DNA of 64,000 nt, from assembly GCA_947085425.1 (NCBI GenBank), contig CAMTWK010000011.1:44429-108428 (forward strand), read 5' to 3'. Under the pieces are notes generated by a model. It was not told where the DNA came from. It was given only the letters and a program-made list of their open reading frames with translations, and ran no database searches. The DNA is from UKL13-2 sp947085425. Lineage in GTDB: Bacteria > Pseudomonadota > Gammaproteobacteria > Burkholderiales > Usitatibacteraceae. Numbering within the stretch: position 1 is the stretch's first letter; each line of letters begins with the position of its first letter. Made by a program: the position numbers and the translations under genes. Below, piece by piece: positions 1 through 10,437 of this stretch.

Positions 1-390
1 ATGGTTGCCGAAGGCTCACTCGAAAAGTTATCGAAAAAAGAAGCGCTGACTTATTCCCGCGAATTGGAGAAACTACAGCGCGCCATGGGTGGCATCAAGG
101 ATATGGGCGGTGTGCCGGATGCCATTTTTGTGATCGACGTTGGTTATCACAAAATTGCCGTGACCGAAGCCAAGAAGCTTGGTATTCCAATCATTGGTGT
201 GGTCGATACCAATAACTCACTCGACGGCGTGGATTACATCATCCCGGGTAACGACGATTCGACCCGCGCGATTCGTTTGTATGCTCGCGGTGTGGCCGAC
301 GCAATTCTCGAAGGTAAGAGTTTGGTCATCAATGAAATGGTGGCAGCGACCGACGAGCTCGTTGAAGTCACTGAAGAAGAAGCCAAATAA
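1..390 (+). CDS. rpsB: 30S ribosomal protein S2, C-terminal part (5' end outside window)
   Basis: This is the last 129 residues of ribosomal protein S2, which sits on the small subunit and bridges S1 to the ribosome. Seen: the stretch GGIKDMGGVPDAIFVIDV followed by GIPIIGVVDTN and the DYIIPGNDDSTRAIRLY segment, all hallmarks of the S2 C-terminal half, and an acidic tail ending EVTEEEAK. The ATG at base 1 is an internal methionine: the family is about 240-250 residues, so roughly the first half lies upstream of the window. The gene is followed by an intrinsic terminator or attenuator and then tsf, the usual bacterial order. Confidence 0.97.
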   Translation: MVAEGSLEKLSKKEALTYSRELEKLQRAMGGIKDMGGVPDAIFVIDVGYHKIAVTEAKKLGIPIIGVVDTNNSLDGVDYIIPGNDDSTRAIRLYARGVADAILEGKSLVINEMVAATDELVEVTEEEAK

Positions 391-404
391 ATAACGCACC
401 ACGG

Positions 405-431
405 AAAAAAGGGGCTCCGGCCCTTTTTTTT
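405..431 (+). terminator. Intrinsic terminator/attenuator between rpsB and tsf
   Basis: An A-run, then the stem GGGC-TCCG-GCCC, then eight T residues lie 14 bases after the rpsB stop. It is a short GC stem with a U-tract, extended by A-U pairs. In other bacteria the rpsB-tsf intergenic terminator gives partial read-through; this one probably sets the S2 to EF-Ts ratio (inference). Confidence 0.8.
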
Positions 432-527
432 CGAACTGGCGACCGCTTCGATTGTCTAGAATCCGGTCGGCCACGATGGCTTTAGTAACGAATTCAAATT
501 TAGATTTGCACTATTAAGGAAATGGCA

Positions 528-1430
528 ATGGCAGAAATTACAGCAGCAATGGTTAAAGAGCTCCGTGAAAAAACCGACGCACCGATGATGGAGTGCAAAA
601 AAGCCCTGTCCGAGGCGGCGGGTGACATGGAAAAAGCCGAGGAAATCTTGCGCGTCAAATTAGGCAACAAGGCAAATAAAGCGGCTTCCCGCGTGGCCGC
701 CGAAGGCGTCTGTGCGATCTACATTTCTGGCGACCAGAAGTTGGGCGCAATTGTCGAAGTTAATTGTGAAACCGATTTTGTGGCGAAGAATGACGATTTT
801 CTGGCGATGTCCAGCGCGTTGGCAAAAATGATTGCCGACGCCAATCCAGCCAATGTTGAGGCATTGTCGGCCATGGCCATGAACGGCACCACGGTCGATG
901 AAGTGCGCAAGGCGTTGATTGGTAAAGTCGGTGAGAATCTGTCGATTCGACGTTTTAAACGTGTGGACGCGGTTGGCTCGTTAACGGCATACATTCACGG
1001 CGGCGCAAAAGTGGCGACACTGGTTGACATCGCCGGCGGTGAAGCGGTGTTGGCCAAAGACGTGGCCATGCATATTGCCGCCACCAAGCCGAAGTCGCTG
1101 GATGCATCCGGTGTGGCGGCGGAAGATATCGCCAAAGAGCGTTCTGTTGCCGAGGCCAAAGCGGCTGAGTCTGGCAAGCCGGCGGAAATTGTGGCGAAAA
1201 TGGTGGATGGCTCGATCGCCAAATTCCTCAAAGAAGTTTCGTTGCTTTCGCAGCCGTTTGTTAAAGACGACAAACAAACCATTGAGCAGTTAACCAAATC
1301 CAAGGGTGCTGTGATTCATGGTTTCACCTTGTTTTTGGTTGGCGAGGGCATTGAAAAGAAGGTGACAGACTTTGCGGCGGAAGTCGCCGAGCAGGCCGCG
1401 GCCGCTGCAGCGCGGGCAAAAGCCGCATAG
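528..1430 (+). CDS. tsf: Translation elongation factor Ts
   Basis: EF-Ts, 300 residues, the cytoplasmic guanine-nucleotide exchange factor that regenerates EF-Tu-GTP. Seen: the N-terminal UBA-like helix with TDAPMMECKKAL at residues 16-27 and the core motif TDFVAKND from residue 82, whose Asp and Phe enter the EF-Tu nucleotide site in the known complex. A nearby ATG at 522 is also in frame, but the AAGGA at 516-520 is 7 bases from the ATG at 528 and only 1 base from 522, and MAEIT is the usual family start, so 528 is preferred. Length is normal for Gram-negatives. The C-terminus is alanine-rich. Confidence 0.97.
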   Translation: MAEITAAMVKELREKTDAPMMECKKALSEAAGDMEKAEEILRVKLGNKANKAASRVAAEGVCAIYISGDQKLGAIVEVNCETDFVAKNDDFLAMSSALAKMIADANPANVEALSAMAMNGTTVDEVRKALIGKVGENLSIRRFKRVDAVGSLTAYIHGGAKVATLVDIAGGEAVLAKDVAMHIAATKPKSLDASGVAAEDIAKERSVAEAKAAESGKPAEIVAKMVDGSIAKFLKEVSLLSQPFVKDDKQTIEQLTKSKGAVIHGFTLFLVGEGIEKKVTDFAAEVAEQAAAAAARAKAA

Positions 1431-1449
1431 TCGGATTTATGGTTGGAAC

Positions 1450-1483
1450 GTGGAGTGCGCCGGTTTATTCCGGTGCACTCCAC
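1450..1483. repeat. Inverted repeat/hairpin after tsf
   Basis: GTGGAGTGC (1450-1458) is complementary to GCACTCCAC (1475-1483), with an inner CCGG/CCGG stem. No T-tract follows, so it is a stable RNA hairpin rather than a classical terminator. It may protect the tsf mRNA 3' end or dampen read-through into pyrH. The rest of the 252-base tsf-pyrH gap shows no gene. Confidence 0.6.
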
Positions 1484-1682
1484 GGTGGCACGAAGGATTG
1501 ATGTGGGGGGTGTTTTCCCCCTGCAATGTGCGAGTCAGATTGGTGTGATGTTGGTTGGTGCGCGGTGATTGCATGGGCACTTACCAATCGAGTGTCAGGC
1601 TTTTTTTTGCCAGCTTTGCCATGTATTGTTGTGGCTTCAGGCGTTTGGTGCAGTTAAACACAATCAAGGAGCGAAATCAGCA

Positions 1683-2432
1683 ATGTCGCCTGCCATTACA
1701 TCCCCGTTAGCATCTGTAAGTCATCCAAAGTTCGAGCGCATTTTGCTGAAGTTATCCGGCGAAGCGTTAATGGGGGATGATGCCTACGGCATCAACCGCC
1801 CGACCATCGAACGAATTGTTCAGGAAATCAAAGAAGTCGCCGAGATGGGTGTGGCCATCGGCATCGTCATTGGCGGCGGTAATATTTTCCGCGGTGTCTC
1901 GACCAGTGCCGCCGGCATGGATCGTGCAACCGCCGATTACATGGGCATGTTGGCCACGGTGATTAATTCGCTGGCGTTACAAGATGCCTTGTCCAAGGTC
2001 GGGCTGTCGCCACGGGTACAATCCGCCATTAATATTGAGCCGGTGGTGGAGCCATACATTCGTGGCAAAACCATGCGATATCTGGAAGAGGGCAAGGTCG
2101 TGGTGTTTGCCGCCGGTACCGGCAACCCTTTTTTCACCACTGACACGGCTGCTGCGCTGCGTGGCCGTGAAATGGAAGCGGACATTGTCCTCAAAGCCAC
2201 CAAAGTGGACGGCATTTACAGCGCCGACCCGAATACAGATAAAAGCGCGACGCGTTATCATTCGTTGACCTTTGACGAGGCGATTATCAAGAATTTGAAA
2301 GTTATGGATGCCACCGCCCTCGCGTTGTGTCGCGACCAGAAATTGCCGATTAAAGTGTTTTCAATATTCAAACAGGGCGCACTCAAACGGGTGGTGCTTG
2401 GCGAGGATGAGGGCACGTTGGTTCACGCGTAA
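1683..2432 (+). CDS. pyrH: UMP kinase
   Basis: Uridylate kinase of the amino-acid kinase fold, 249 residues, converting UMP plus ATP to UDP in pyrimidine nucleotide synthesis; hexameric and UTP-inhibited in characterised bacteria. Seen: phosphate-binding KLSGEAL at residues 23-29, IGGGNIFRG at 63-71, and GTGNPFFTTD at 145-154 (UMP/ATP site). The frame is open back to 1569, but the added residues are unlike the family; the ATG at 1683 has AAGGAG at 1666-1671 and gives an N-terminus only slightly longer than usual. It sits in the conserved tsf-pyrH-frr order, 36 bases before frr. Confidence 0.96.
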   Translation: MSPAITSPLASVSHPKFERILLKLSGEALMGDDAYGINRPTIERIVQEIKEVAEMGVAIGIVIGGGNIFRGVSTSAAGMDRATADYMGMLATVINSLALQDALSKVGLSPRVQSAINIEPVVEPYIRGKTMRYLEEGKVVVFAAGTGNPFFTTDTAAALRGREMEADIVLKATKVDGIYSADPNTDKSATRYHSLTFDEAIIKNLKVMDATALALCRDQKLPIKVFSIFKQGALKRVVLGEDEGTLVHA

Positions 2433-2468
2433 TTGTGGTTAGATGATCGTTTGATGGAGTAAAAGACT

Positions 2469-3029
2469 ATGAACGTTGCAGATCTGAAAAAAACATCAGA
2501 GCAAAAAATGCATAAAAGCATCGATTCGCTCAAAAATAATCTCGCAAAAATTCGCACCGGCCGCGCCCATGCGGGCATGCTCGATCAAATTCAGGTCGAT
2601 TATTACGGCTCGCCGACACCGATTACGGCGGTCGCAAATTTGACGCTGTCTGATTCGCGCACCATCATTGTCCAGCCATTTGAAAAGAAAATGACCGGTG
2701 TGATCGAAAAAGCCATTCGTGATTCCGATATGGGGCTCAATCCCTCCACCACCGGTGAAGTGGTGCGCGTGCCGATGCCATCTTTGACAGAAGAGCGGCG
2801 TCGCGAGATGGCCAAAACAGTCAAGGGTGAAGGTGAGGATGCCAAGGTTGCCGTGCGTAATATCCGCCGCGACGCCAACACCATGTTGAAAGACGCGCTT
2901 AAGGCAAAAACATTGCCTGAAGACGACGAAAAGCGTGCGCAGGATGACGTGCAAAAATTGACCGATAAATGTGTCGCCGAAATTGATAAATTGGTGCACG
3001 ACAAAGAAAAAGAACTCATGTCGGTGTAA
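2469..3029 (+). CDS. frr: Ribosome recycling factor
   Basis: RRF, 186 residues, splits post-termination ribosomes together with EF-G. The length and the helical three-stranded domain pattern match the family (about 185 residues). Seen: KIRTGRAHAGMLDQIQVDYYG near the N-terminus, the small domain with IIVQPFEKKM, and the conserved LTEERRREMAK. The ATG at 2469 has GGAG at 2456-2459, 9 bases upstream. It belongs to the pyrH-frr-uppS run and is probably co-transcribed. Confidence 0.97.
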   Translation: MNVADLKKTSEQKMHKSIDSLKNNLAKIRTGRAHAGMLDQIQVDYYGSPTPITAVANLTLSDSRTIIVQPFEKKMTGVIEKAIRDSDMGLNPSTTGEVVRVPMPSLTEERRREMAKTVKGEGEDAKVAVRNIRRDANTMLKDALKAKTLPEDDEKRAQDDVQKLTDKCVAEIDKLVHDKEKELMSV

Positions 3030-3088
3030 TACAAACTGCAAAAATATTGCGTTTGTATTGCCGTCGGCATTCGCCACTTCCAGCACCC

Positions 3089-3928
<840 letters not shown>

Positions 3929-3972
3929 CAGTTGATGAACATCCTGACGCAGCGTTGCGGAGTGGGAATTGA

Positions 3973-4833
3973 ATGCTGAAGATACGCATATTGACGGCGT
4001 TGGTGTTATTGCCGATTACATTTTTGGCATTATTTTTGTTCCCTGACTGGGCGTGGGGGATGTTCACGCTCGCCATCGCCGCTGTGGCATTTTGGGAGTG
4101 GAGCCGTTTTTGCCAATTATCAAATTTTGCCAGGGGAATTTTTTACGCGCTTTCGGCGGTTGTTGCGGCGATTATTTTTTGGATATATTTAGAACGCACC
4201 TTGAGCCAGTTTGAAACCCTTTTGTGGGTTGTCTTTTCCGTGTCGGCGCTATTTTGGATTTGTGTTGCGCCGTTTTGGCTCGCCAAGAATTGGCGACCAA
4301 CCGGCAAATTCGGCTTGACTATAGTCGCAGCCACCGGATGGGTGGTGATTTTTCCGACCTGGTTGGCGTTTTTGGCATTACGCGACTGGAGTCCATGGAT
4401 GTTTCTGACCTTTGCGGTCATCGTCTGGGTTGCCGATGTGGCGGCGTATTTTGTCGGCAAGCGAATTGGTAAACACAAGTTGGCTCCGTCAATCAGTCCC
4501 GGTAAAACCATAGAGGGTGCGGTCGGCGGCCTGCTTGGTGTTGCCGCTTATTTTTTACTGTGGCAGGTTCTGGCGGCGCAGGCGGTCCATCGCGGTGATG
4601 ACTGGGCGCGTGAGTTGCATTCCCACGGATTGATTTTGTTTGGTTTGTTTGTGCTGCTGGGTTTGTTGTCGGTGCTGGGAGATTTATTTGAGTCATGGAT
4701 GAAGCGGGTCGCCAATATGAAGGATTCATCCGGCTTGTTGCCCGGTCATGGCGGGGTGTTGGATCGAATCGATGCGTTAACTTCCACACTGCCCGTCGCC
4801 GGGCTGTATTTGCTGCTCATGCAACGATTATGA
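3973..4833 (+). CDS. cdsA: Phosphatidate cytidylyltransferase
   Basis: CDP-diacylglycerol synthase, 286 residues, an inner-membrane enzyme that turns phosphatidic acid and CTP into CDP-DAG, the precursor of all phospholipids. Seen: several hydrophobic segments from the N-terminus, the SPGKTIEGAVGG loop around residue 176, and the signature region DLFESWMKR...KDSSGLLPGHGGVLDRID at about 235-266, which carries the metal-binding acidic residues. The stop overlaps the dxr start as ATGA at 4830-4833, indicating translational coupling. Confidence 0.95.
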   Translation: MLKIRILTALVLLPITFLALFLFPDWAWGMFTLAIAAVAFWEWSRFCQLSNFARGIFYALSAVVAAIIFWIYLERTLSQFETLLWVVFSVSALFWICVAPFWLAKNWRPTGKFGLTIVAATGWVVIFPTWLAFLALRDWSPWMFLTFAVIVWVADVAAYFVGKRIGKHKLAPSISPGKTIEGAVGGLLGVAAYFLLWQVLAAQAVHRGDDWARELHSHGLILFGLFVLLGLLSVLGDLFESWMKRVANMKDSSGLLPGHGGVLDRIDALTSTLPVAGLYLLLMQRL

Positions 4834-6020
4834 ACACATTAAGAAAAGTCACGGTGCTGGGTTCAACCGGCTCCATCGGCGTCAGTACACTCGATGTCAT
4901 TGGCCGTCATCCCGACCGTTATCAGGTTTTTGCCTTATCTGCGGCGACCCGGGTGACGGAGTTGGCGCTGCAGTGTGAGAAATTTTTGCCGCAATATGCC
5001 GTGATGACTGATTTGCAAAGCGCGGATCAATTACGCAATGCGCTGCGATCAAAGGGTGTCGCGACCGAGGTGTTGGCTGGTGCCGAAGCGCTTGAAGTCA
5101 TCGCGGCGCACGACGAAGTGGACATGGTGATGGCGGCGATTGTCGGTGCGGCGGGTTTAAAGTCGTCGCTGGCGGCGGCACACGCTGGAAAAACCGTGTT
5201 GTTGGCAAATAAAGAAGCGTTGGTGATGGCAGGCAGATTGTTTATGGATGCGGTGGCGGCGAATAGGGCAATATTGCTGCCGATCGACAGTGAGCACAAC
5301 GCCATTTTCCAAGCCCTGCCACGCAATTACGCCGATGGCTTGGATAGGGTTGGCGTGGAGAAAATCGTCCTGACCGCGTCCGGCGGCCCATTTCGCACCC
5401 GATCAATAGCTTCCCTGGCGGGCGTCACACCGGCCGAAGCCTGCGCCCACCCGAATTGGGTAATGGGGAAAAAAATTTCAGTTGATTCTGCATCGATGAT
5501 GAACAAGGGGCTCGAGGTCATTGAGGCGCACTGGTTGTTTGGTGCGCCCGCAGAAAAAATTGAGGTCGTGATTCATCCGCAAAGCGTGATTCATTCCATG
5601 GTGACCTACCGGGATGGCTCCGTGATCGCGCAACTCGGCAACCCTGATATGCGCACGCCGATCGCCTACGGATTGGGCTACCCGGAGCGCATTGACGCCG
5701 GTGTGGCTGCACTGGATTTTGCCAAAGTGGGCAAACTGGAATTCGAACAGCTTGATTTGGCTCGTTTTCCCTGCGTGCGCCTCGCCTACGAGGCCTTAAA
5801 TCGAGGCGGCACGGCACCGACAATATTGAACGCTGTTAATGAAGTTGCGGTCGAAACCTTTTTGCAGGGGAAAATGCGCTTTGTGGATATTCCGTGCTTG
5901 ATCGAAAATGTCTTGGCGCGCTCCACCATTGCCGATGCCACTACCCTTGCATCCATTCTTGACGCTGACCACATGGCTAGACTCGCGGCACGACATGAGA
6001 CCGCCCTCGCCGACGTTTGA
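4830..6020 (+). CDS. dxr: 1-deoxy-D-xylulose 5-phosphate reductoisomerase
   Basis: DXR, 396 residues, the NADPH- and metal-dependent second enzyme of the MEP isoprenoid pathway, making MEP from DXP; target of fosmidomycin. Seen: NADPH-binding GSTGSIG at residues 11-17, LLANKEALVMAG, the DSEHNAIFQAL metal and substrate loop, and HPNWVMGKKISVDSASMMNKG. The frame is open 45 codons upstream inside cdsA, but the ATG at 4830 matches the family start and overlaps the cdsA stop. It supplies precursors for the uppS product two genes upstream. Confidence 0.97.
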   Translation: MNTLRKVTVLGSTGSIGVSTLDVIGRHPDRYQVFALSAATRVTELALQCEKFLPQYAVMTDLQSADQLRNALRSKGVATEVLAGAEALEVIAAHDEVDMVMAAIVGAAGLKSSLAAAHAGKTVLLANKEALVMAGRLFMDAVAANRAILLPIDSEHNAIFQALPRNYADGLDRVGVEKIVLTASGGPFRTRSIASLAGVTPAEACAHPNWVMGKKISVDSASMMNKGLEVIEAHWLFGAPAEKIEVVIHPQSVIHSMVTYRDGSVIAQLGNPDMRTPIAYGLGYPERIDAGVAALDFAKVGKLEFEQLDLARFPCVRLAYEALNRGGTAPTILNAVNEVAVETFLQGKMRFVDIPCLIENVLARSTIADATTLASILDADHMARLAARHETALADV

Positions 6021-6044
6021 CTGCGCAACGAAAAATAATTATTG

Positions 6045-7406
6045 ATGAATCTAATCACCACCATCCTTGCGTTTATTGTTGCCATTGGGCTACTCGTGAC
6101 CATTCACGAGTTGGGTCACTACTGGGCGGCGCGCCTGTGTAATGTAAAAATACTGCGTTTTTCTGTCGGCTTTGGCCGCACCATCTGGCAGCGTAAATAT
6201 GGCCGCGATCAGACCGAGTGGGTGGTGGCGGCCATTCCCTTGGGTGGTTATGTCAAGATGTCCGACGAGCGCGATGAATCGGTGTCAGCGCATGATCGGC
6301 AGCGGGCATTTAATAACAAACCCATTTGGCAGCGCATGTTTATCATTGTCGCCGGCCCGCTGGCCAATTTTGTACTTGCCGCCATGCTGTATTGGGTGGT
6401 GTTTGTCGCCGGCCAGCCCGGTGCCGTGCCTTACGTTGCCGCTCCGCCAGCCGGATCAGTCGCCGCAGTGGCGGGATTTGCCGAATTTGACCGAATTATC
6501 AGTATTGGCGGCGGCAGTACGCGGACTTGGGGTGATGCACGTTTACAGTTGCTGGACCACGCGTCGGCGCGTGAGGCAGTGGATATTCAAGTTGAAACCC
6601 GCGCCGGTGAAACACAAATTCGCACCCTGCAGATGGCGTCACTCAACAATGCCGATTTGGACAAAGACTTTGCCGCCAAGCTTGGATTGTCCGCTTACCG
6701 GCTGCATGTGGCGCCGGTAATGAAAGATGTTACCCCGAACGGGCCGGCGGCAATCGCCGGGCTTCATGAGGGAGACCGGATCATGGCGGTAAATGGCAAA
6801 AAAATCAGTCGATGGCAAGAGTTGGTCGAGGTGATCATCAAAAATCCAGGGCGTCCCGTCCAGCTTACAGTCGAAAGCCGTGGCGAAATGTTTGATGCAA
6901 CGGTCACGCCCACCAGCGTCACAGAGCGCGGCCAGACCTTCGGGCGGATCGGTGTTTCGCCCGTCATTGACCGGGCAGCCAGTGATGCGCTGGTGATTAA
7001 CGTTCGTTATGGTGTGTTCGAATCCGTTCCAAAAGCAGTTGAAAAAGTATGGGAAATGACGGTATTTAGCGTGAAAATGCTTGGCCGTATGCTTACGGGC
7101 AACGTTTCATTAAAAAATCTGTCTGGACCGATCACCATCGCCGATTACGCCGGCCAGTCTGCTCAAATGGGTCCAATTTATTATTTATTGTTCCTGGCGT
7201 TAATCAGCGTGAGTATTGGCGTGCTCAATTTGCTGCCAATTCCCGTCTTGGACGGGGGGCAGTTGCTGTATCATATCGTCGAACTGATCAAAGGTAGTCC
7301 GGTCTCGGAGCAAGCGATGGAAGTCGGCCAGCGTGTCGGGCTCGCGCTGCTGCTGGGTTTGACCGCTTTTGCCTTCTATAACGACATTCATCGTCTTGTT
7401 TCCGGT
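6045..7406 (+). CDS. rseP: Site-2 protease RseP (sigma-E pathway)
   Basis: Inner-membrane zinc metalloprotease, about 454 residues, which cleaves anti-sigma factor RseA and clears signal peptides in known systems. Seen: HELGH zinc motif at residues 21-25 in the first membrane segment, two PDZ-like regions at about 115-190 and 200-280 (with the AIAGLHEGDRI loop), and the third-ligand motif NLLPIPVLDGG at 395-405. An in-frame TTG immediately precedes the ATG at 6045; the ATG is taken as start. The stop codon occupies 7407-7409. It sits between dxr and bamA as in most proteobacteria, linking envelope stress to outer-membrane assembly. Confidence 0.95.
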
Positions 7407-7416
7407 TAAATTTTTA

Positions 7417-9732
7417 ATGCCTCGATCTTCCCGTCATACCTCCCCAGTACGCACAATTTCCCAATTGCTTGCGACCCTTATCGGCGGCTTCATTTCCATT
7501 GCCGCGTTTGCGATCCAGCCCTTTGTGATACGTGACATTCGTGTCGAGGGCGTGCAGCGTACGGAAGCCGGTACCGTTTTCAGCTATTTGCCAATCAAGG
7601 TCGGCGAACGTATGGACGACGACAAAGCGGCCGCCTCCATTAAAGCCCTGTATGCAACCGGTTTTTATACCGATGTCCGCCTCGAGGTTGAAAACGACGT
7701 TTTGTTGGTTTTTGTCGCCGAGCGCCCGGCCATAGCGCAGATAGAAATAAACGGTGCCAAAGAATTCTCCAAGGACAATCTGAAAGACGGTCTGAAAACA
7801 GCCGGTATTTCAGAGGCGAAAATTTTTGACCGCTCCATTTTGGATCGCGCCGAAAAAGAAGTAAAACGCCAATACACCAGCCGTGGATTTTATTCCTCAA
7901 AAGTCACCACCACGGTCACGCCGCTCGAACGCAACCGGGTTTCGTTGACCTTCACGATTGACGAGGGGGAGCCGTCGAAAATTGTTGATATCAACATCAT
8001 TGGTGCCAAGGCATTTAGTGAGTCGACCCTGCTCAAAGAATTCGAGCAAACCACCTCCGGCTGGTTTACTTTTTTTACCAAGGACGACCAATACTCGAAG
8101 CAAAAGCTTTCGGGCGATCTTGAGAAGCTGCGTTCGTATTACACCAACCGTGGTTATTTGGACTTTATTGTTGAGTCAACCCAAGTATCGATTACGCCCG
8201 AAAAAGACAAAATTTTCATCACGATTGTTGTCAATGAAGGCCAGGTATACAAAATTGGCGAGGTGAAATTTTCCGGCGAACTAAAAATTCCCGAGCCGGA
8301 AATGCGCGCCTTGTTGTTATTTAAGTCGGGTCAAATTTTTTCCCGCCAAAAAATTGTCGACTCGATCAAGGCAATCACTGATCGTCTTGGCAACGACGGT
8401 TATTCGTTTGCCAATATTAATCCGGTGCCTGAACGCGACCCGGTAACCAAGGTTGCCTCGTTCACCATGTTTGTCGATCCGGGTCGTCGTGTTTATGTTC
8501 GCCGCATCAATGTGCAGGGCAACAGCCGCACACGTGATGAAGTCATCCGCCGTGAAATGCGCCAATTGGAGGCGGGTTGGTATTCGATTGACAAAATCAA
8601 CCGCTCCAAGGAACGTCTGGAACGAACTGGATTCTTTGAAGAGGTCACGGTGGAAACACCGGCGGTGCCGGGTACCAATGACCAGGTTGACCTCAACGTT
8701 TCGGTTAAAGAGCGCAATACTGGATCCCTGCAATTCGGCGTCGGTTACGGCAGTGGCGTTGATAAGCTGACCTTGTCGGCATCGGTTTCACAGGCGAATA
8801 TTTTTGGCACCGGCAATCAGCTATCGTTCCGGATCAATAACAGTCGAACCAGCCGCGCCTATGAAGTCTCCTATTTGAATCCATACTGGTCGGTTGATGG
8901 TATTTCACGCGGTTTTGACGTATATGAACGCGAGCTCAACACGGCGGGTACCACCACCGGCGATTTCAGTTCGCGCGCTTCGGGAGCCGGGCTGCGTTAT
9001 GGCGTGCCGGTGACTGAGTACGACACCATTAATTTCGGCGTCGGCTGGGAGCGGACAAAAATTGCATTAAACGAATTCAGCCCGCCGCGCTATTTTGAAT
9101 ATGTCGATTCGTTTGGCGCAACCAGCGACACGGTTCGTGGCACGGTCGGTTATGCCCGCGACACGCGCGATAGCATTTATTTCCCAACCCGCGGATTTCT
9201 GTTTGAGGCGGGATTCGAGACGGGATTGCCCGGCGGAGACCTGAAGTACTATCGTGGTCAGATTAAAGCACAATACCTGCGGCCAATTTGGGGTCCGATC
9301 GTGCTGGGGGCGAATGCCGAACTGGGCATGGCAAATGGGTATGGCAACAAACCTTTGCCATTTTTCAAGAATTTTTATGCTGGTGGTGTGGATTCGGTGC
9401 GCGGTTACCAAAGCGGCACAATCGGTCCGCGCGATATCAATGGCGAATTTATTGGCGGAAACAAACGTCTGGTTGGCAACGTTGAATTACTATTTCCAAT
9501 GCCGGGTGTGAAGGCGGAAAAATCAGTACGTTTGTCGGTATTTGCGGATTTTGGCTACGTCTGGAGTCAGGACCAGCGATTGCTGCTGGGCGATTTGCGC
9601 ACATCTGCCGGTTTTGCGGTCAGCTGGTTCTCTCCGGTCGGACCATTGAAGTTCAGTCTGGCCAGACCATTCCAAACCAAGCCGACTGATCGTCTCGAGC
9701 GCTTTCAATTCCTGCTGGGACGAGCCTTTTAG
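7417..9732 (+). CDS. bamA: Outer membrane protein assembly factor BamA
   Basis: Omp85-family insertase, 771 residues, the core of the BAM complex that folds beta-barrel proteins into the outer membrane. Seen: an N-terminal signal peptide (hydrophobic run ending AAFA, mature start near IQPFVIRDIRVEG), five POTRA repeats to about residue 420, and the C-terminal barrel with the GGVDSVRGYQ (VRGF-type) lid-lock motif and a terminal Phe. The frame begins earlier at 7369 inside rseP; the ATG at 7417, 7 bases after the rseP stop, gives a proper signal peptide. Followed by the chaperone gene skp. Confidence 0.96.
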   Translation: MPRSSRHTSPVRTISQLLATLIGGFISIAAFAIQPFVIRDIRVEGVQRTEAGTVFSYLPIKVGERMDDDKAAASIKALYATGFYTDVRLEVENDVLLVFVAERPAIAQIEINGAKEFSKDNLKDGLKTAGISEAKIFDRSILDRAEKEVKRQYTSRGFYSSKVTTTVTPLERNRVSLTFTIDEGEPSKIVDINIIGAKAFSESTLLKEFEQTTSGWFTFFTKDDQYSKQKLSGDLEKLRSYYTNRGYLDFIVESTQVSITPEKDKIFITIVVNEGQVYKIGEVKFSGELKIPEPEMRALLLFKSGQIFSRQKIVDSIKAITDRLGNDGYSFANINPVPERDPVTKVASFTMFVDPGRRVYVRRINVQGNSRTRDEVIRREMRQLEAGWYSIDKINRSKERLERTGFFEEVTVETPAVPGTNDQVDLNVSVKERNTGSLQFGVGYGSGVDKLTLSASVSQANIFGTGNQLSFRINNSRTSRAYEVSYLNPYWSVDGISRGFDVYERELNTAGTTTGDFSSRASGAGLRYGVPVTEYDTINFGVGWERTKIALNEFSPPRYFEYVDSFGATSDTVRGTVGYARDTRDSIYFPTRGFLFEAGFETGLPGGDLKYYRGQIKAQYLRPIWGPIVLGANAELGMANGYGNKPLPFFKNFYAGGVDSVRGYQSGTIGPRDINGEFIGGNKRLVGNVELLFPMPGVKAEKSVRLSVFADFGYVWSQDQRLLLGDLRTSAGFAVSWFSPVGPLKFSLARPFQTKPTDRLERFQFLLGRAF

Positions 9733-9786
9733 TGTGGTTTAATCGGGAAACGGACGATTTGACCCTGCCAGGATATAGAGCCTAAT

Positions 9787-10305
9787 ATGCGTCACACCCT
9801 AACTGCTTCCCAAATCATCGCCGGACTAGCTCTGGCGTTCATCATTTCCGTCAGCCTGCCCGCAGGCGCCGCTGAATCTAAAATCGGTTTTGTTGATCGC
9901 GAGCGAATCTTGCGTGAGTCAGGGGCTGCCAAACGCGCCCAGGCAAAACTCAAGAAGGAATTTGCCACTCGCGAGGTCGAGTTGGAAAAGATGGAAAAGC
10001 AGGGTCGCGATCTGGAAGTATTGCTGCAAAAGGAGTCGGTCACGCTGCCGGCCGCCGAAGTTGCCGCGCGTGAACGTCAGCTCGCCCAGCTTACCCGCGA
10101 CTTTAAGCGCATGCAGCGTGAATTCCGTGAGGATCAAACCTTACGCAGCAACGAGGAGTTGGTTTCGTTGCAAGAGCGCGCCAACAAGATCATTTCCGAG
10201 ATTGCCGAGCGTGAAAAATTTGACCTCATTGTGCAAGAGGCGGTATTCGCCAGCACACGTATCGACATCACCGATAAAGTCATCAAGGCGCTGGGCGACA
10301 AATAA
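9787..10305 (+). CDS. skp: Periplasmic chaperone Skp (OmpH family)
   Basis: A 172-residue OmpH/Skp chaperone that holds unfolded outer-membrane proteins in the periplasm for BamA. Seen: a signal peptide cleaved near residue 29 after PAGAA, the mature start ESKIGFVDRERIL, and long charged heptad-rich helices (about 45-135) that form the tentacles of the trimer in known structures. It is 54 bases after bamA. The 132 bases between it and lpxD contain no gene. Confidence 0.92.
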   Translation: MRHTLTASQIIAGLALAFIISVSLPAGAAESKIGFVDRERILRESGAAKRAQAKLKKEFATREVELEKMEKQGRDLEVLLQKESVTLPAAEVAARERQLAQLTRDFKRMQREFREDQTLRSNEELVSLQERANKIISEIAEREKFDLIVQEAVFASTRIDITDKVIKALGDK

Positions 10306-10437
10306 CCCCCGCGCGGCTCGATTGGGCTGACTGTTGCGCCTATTACGGCCACCCCTGACCTGTTGGCGCTGCATTTTGCCACCCATCATCGCATCGTACC
10401 GGTTCCAAAAGCACCGGTCGGCATGCGAAAATAGCGC

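Noticed and set aside
1..3. ATG at base 1 as the start of a short protein
   Set aside because: It is an internal methionine of ribosomal protein S2; the real gene begins before the window.
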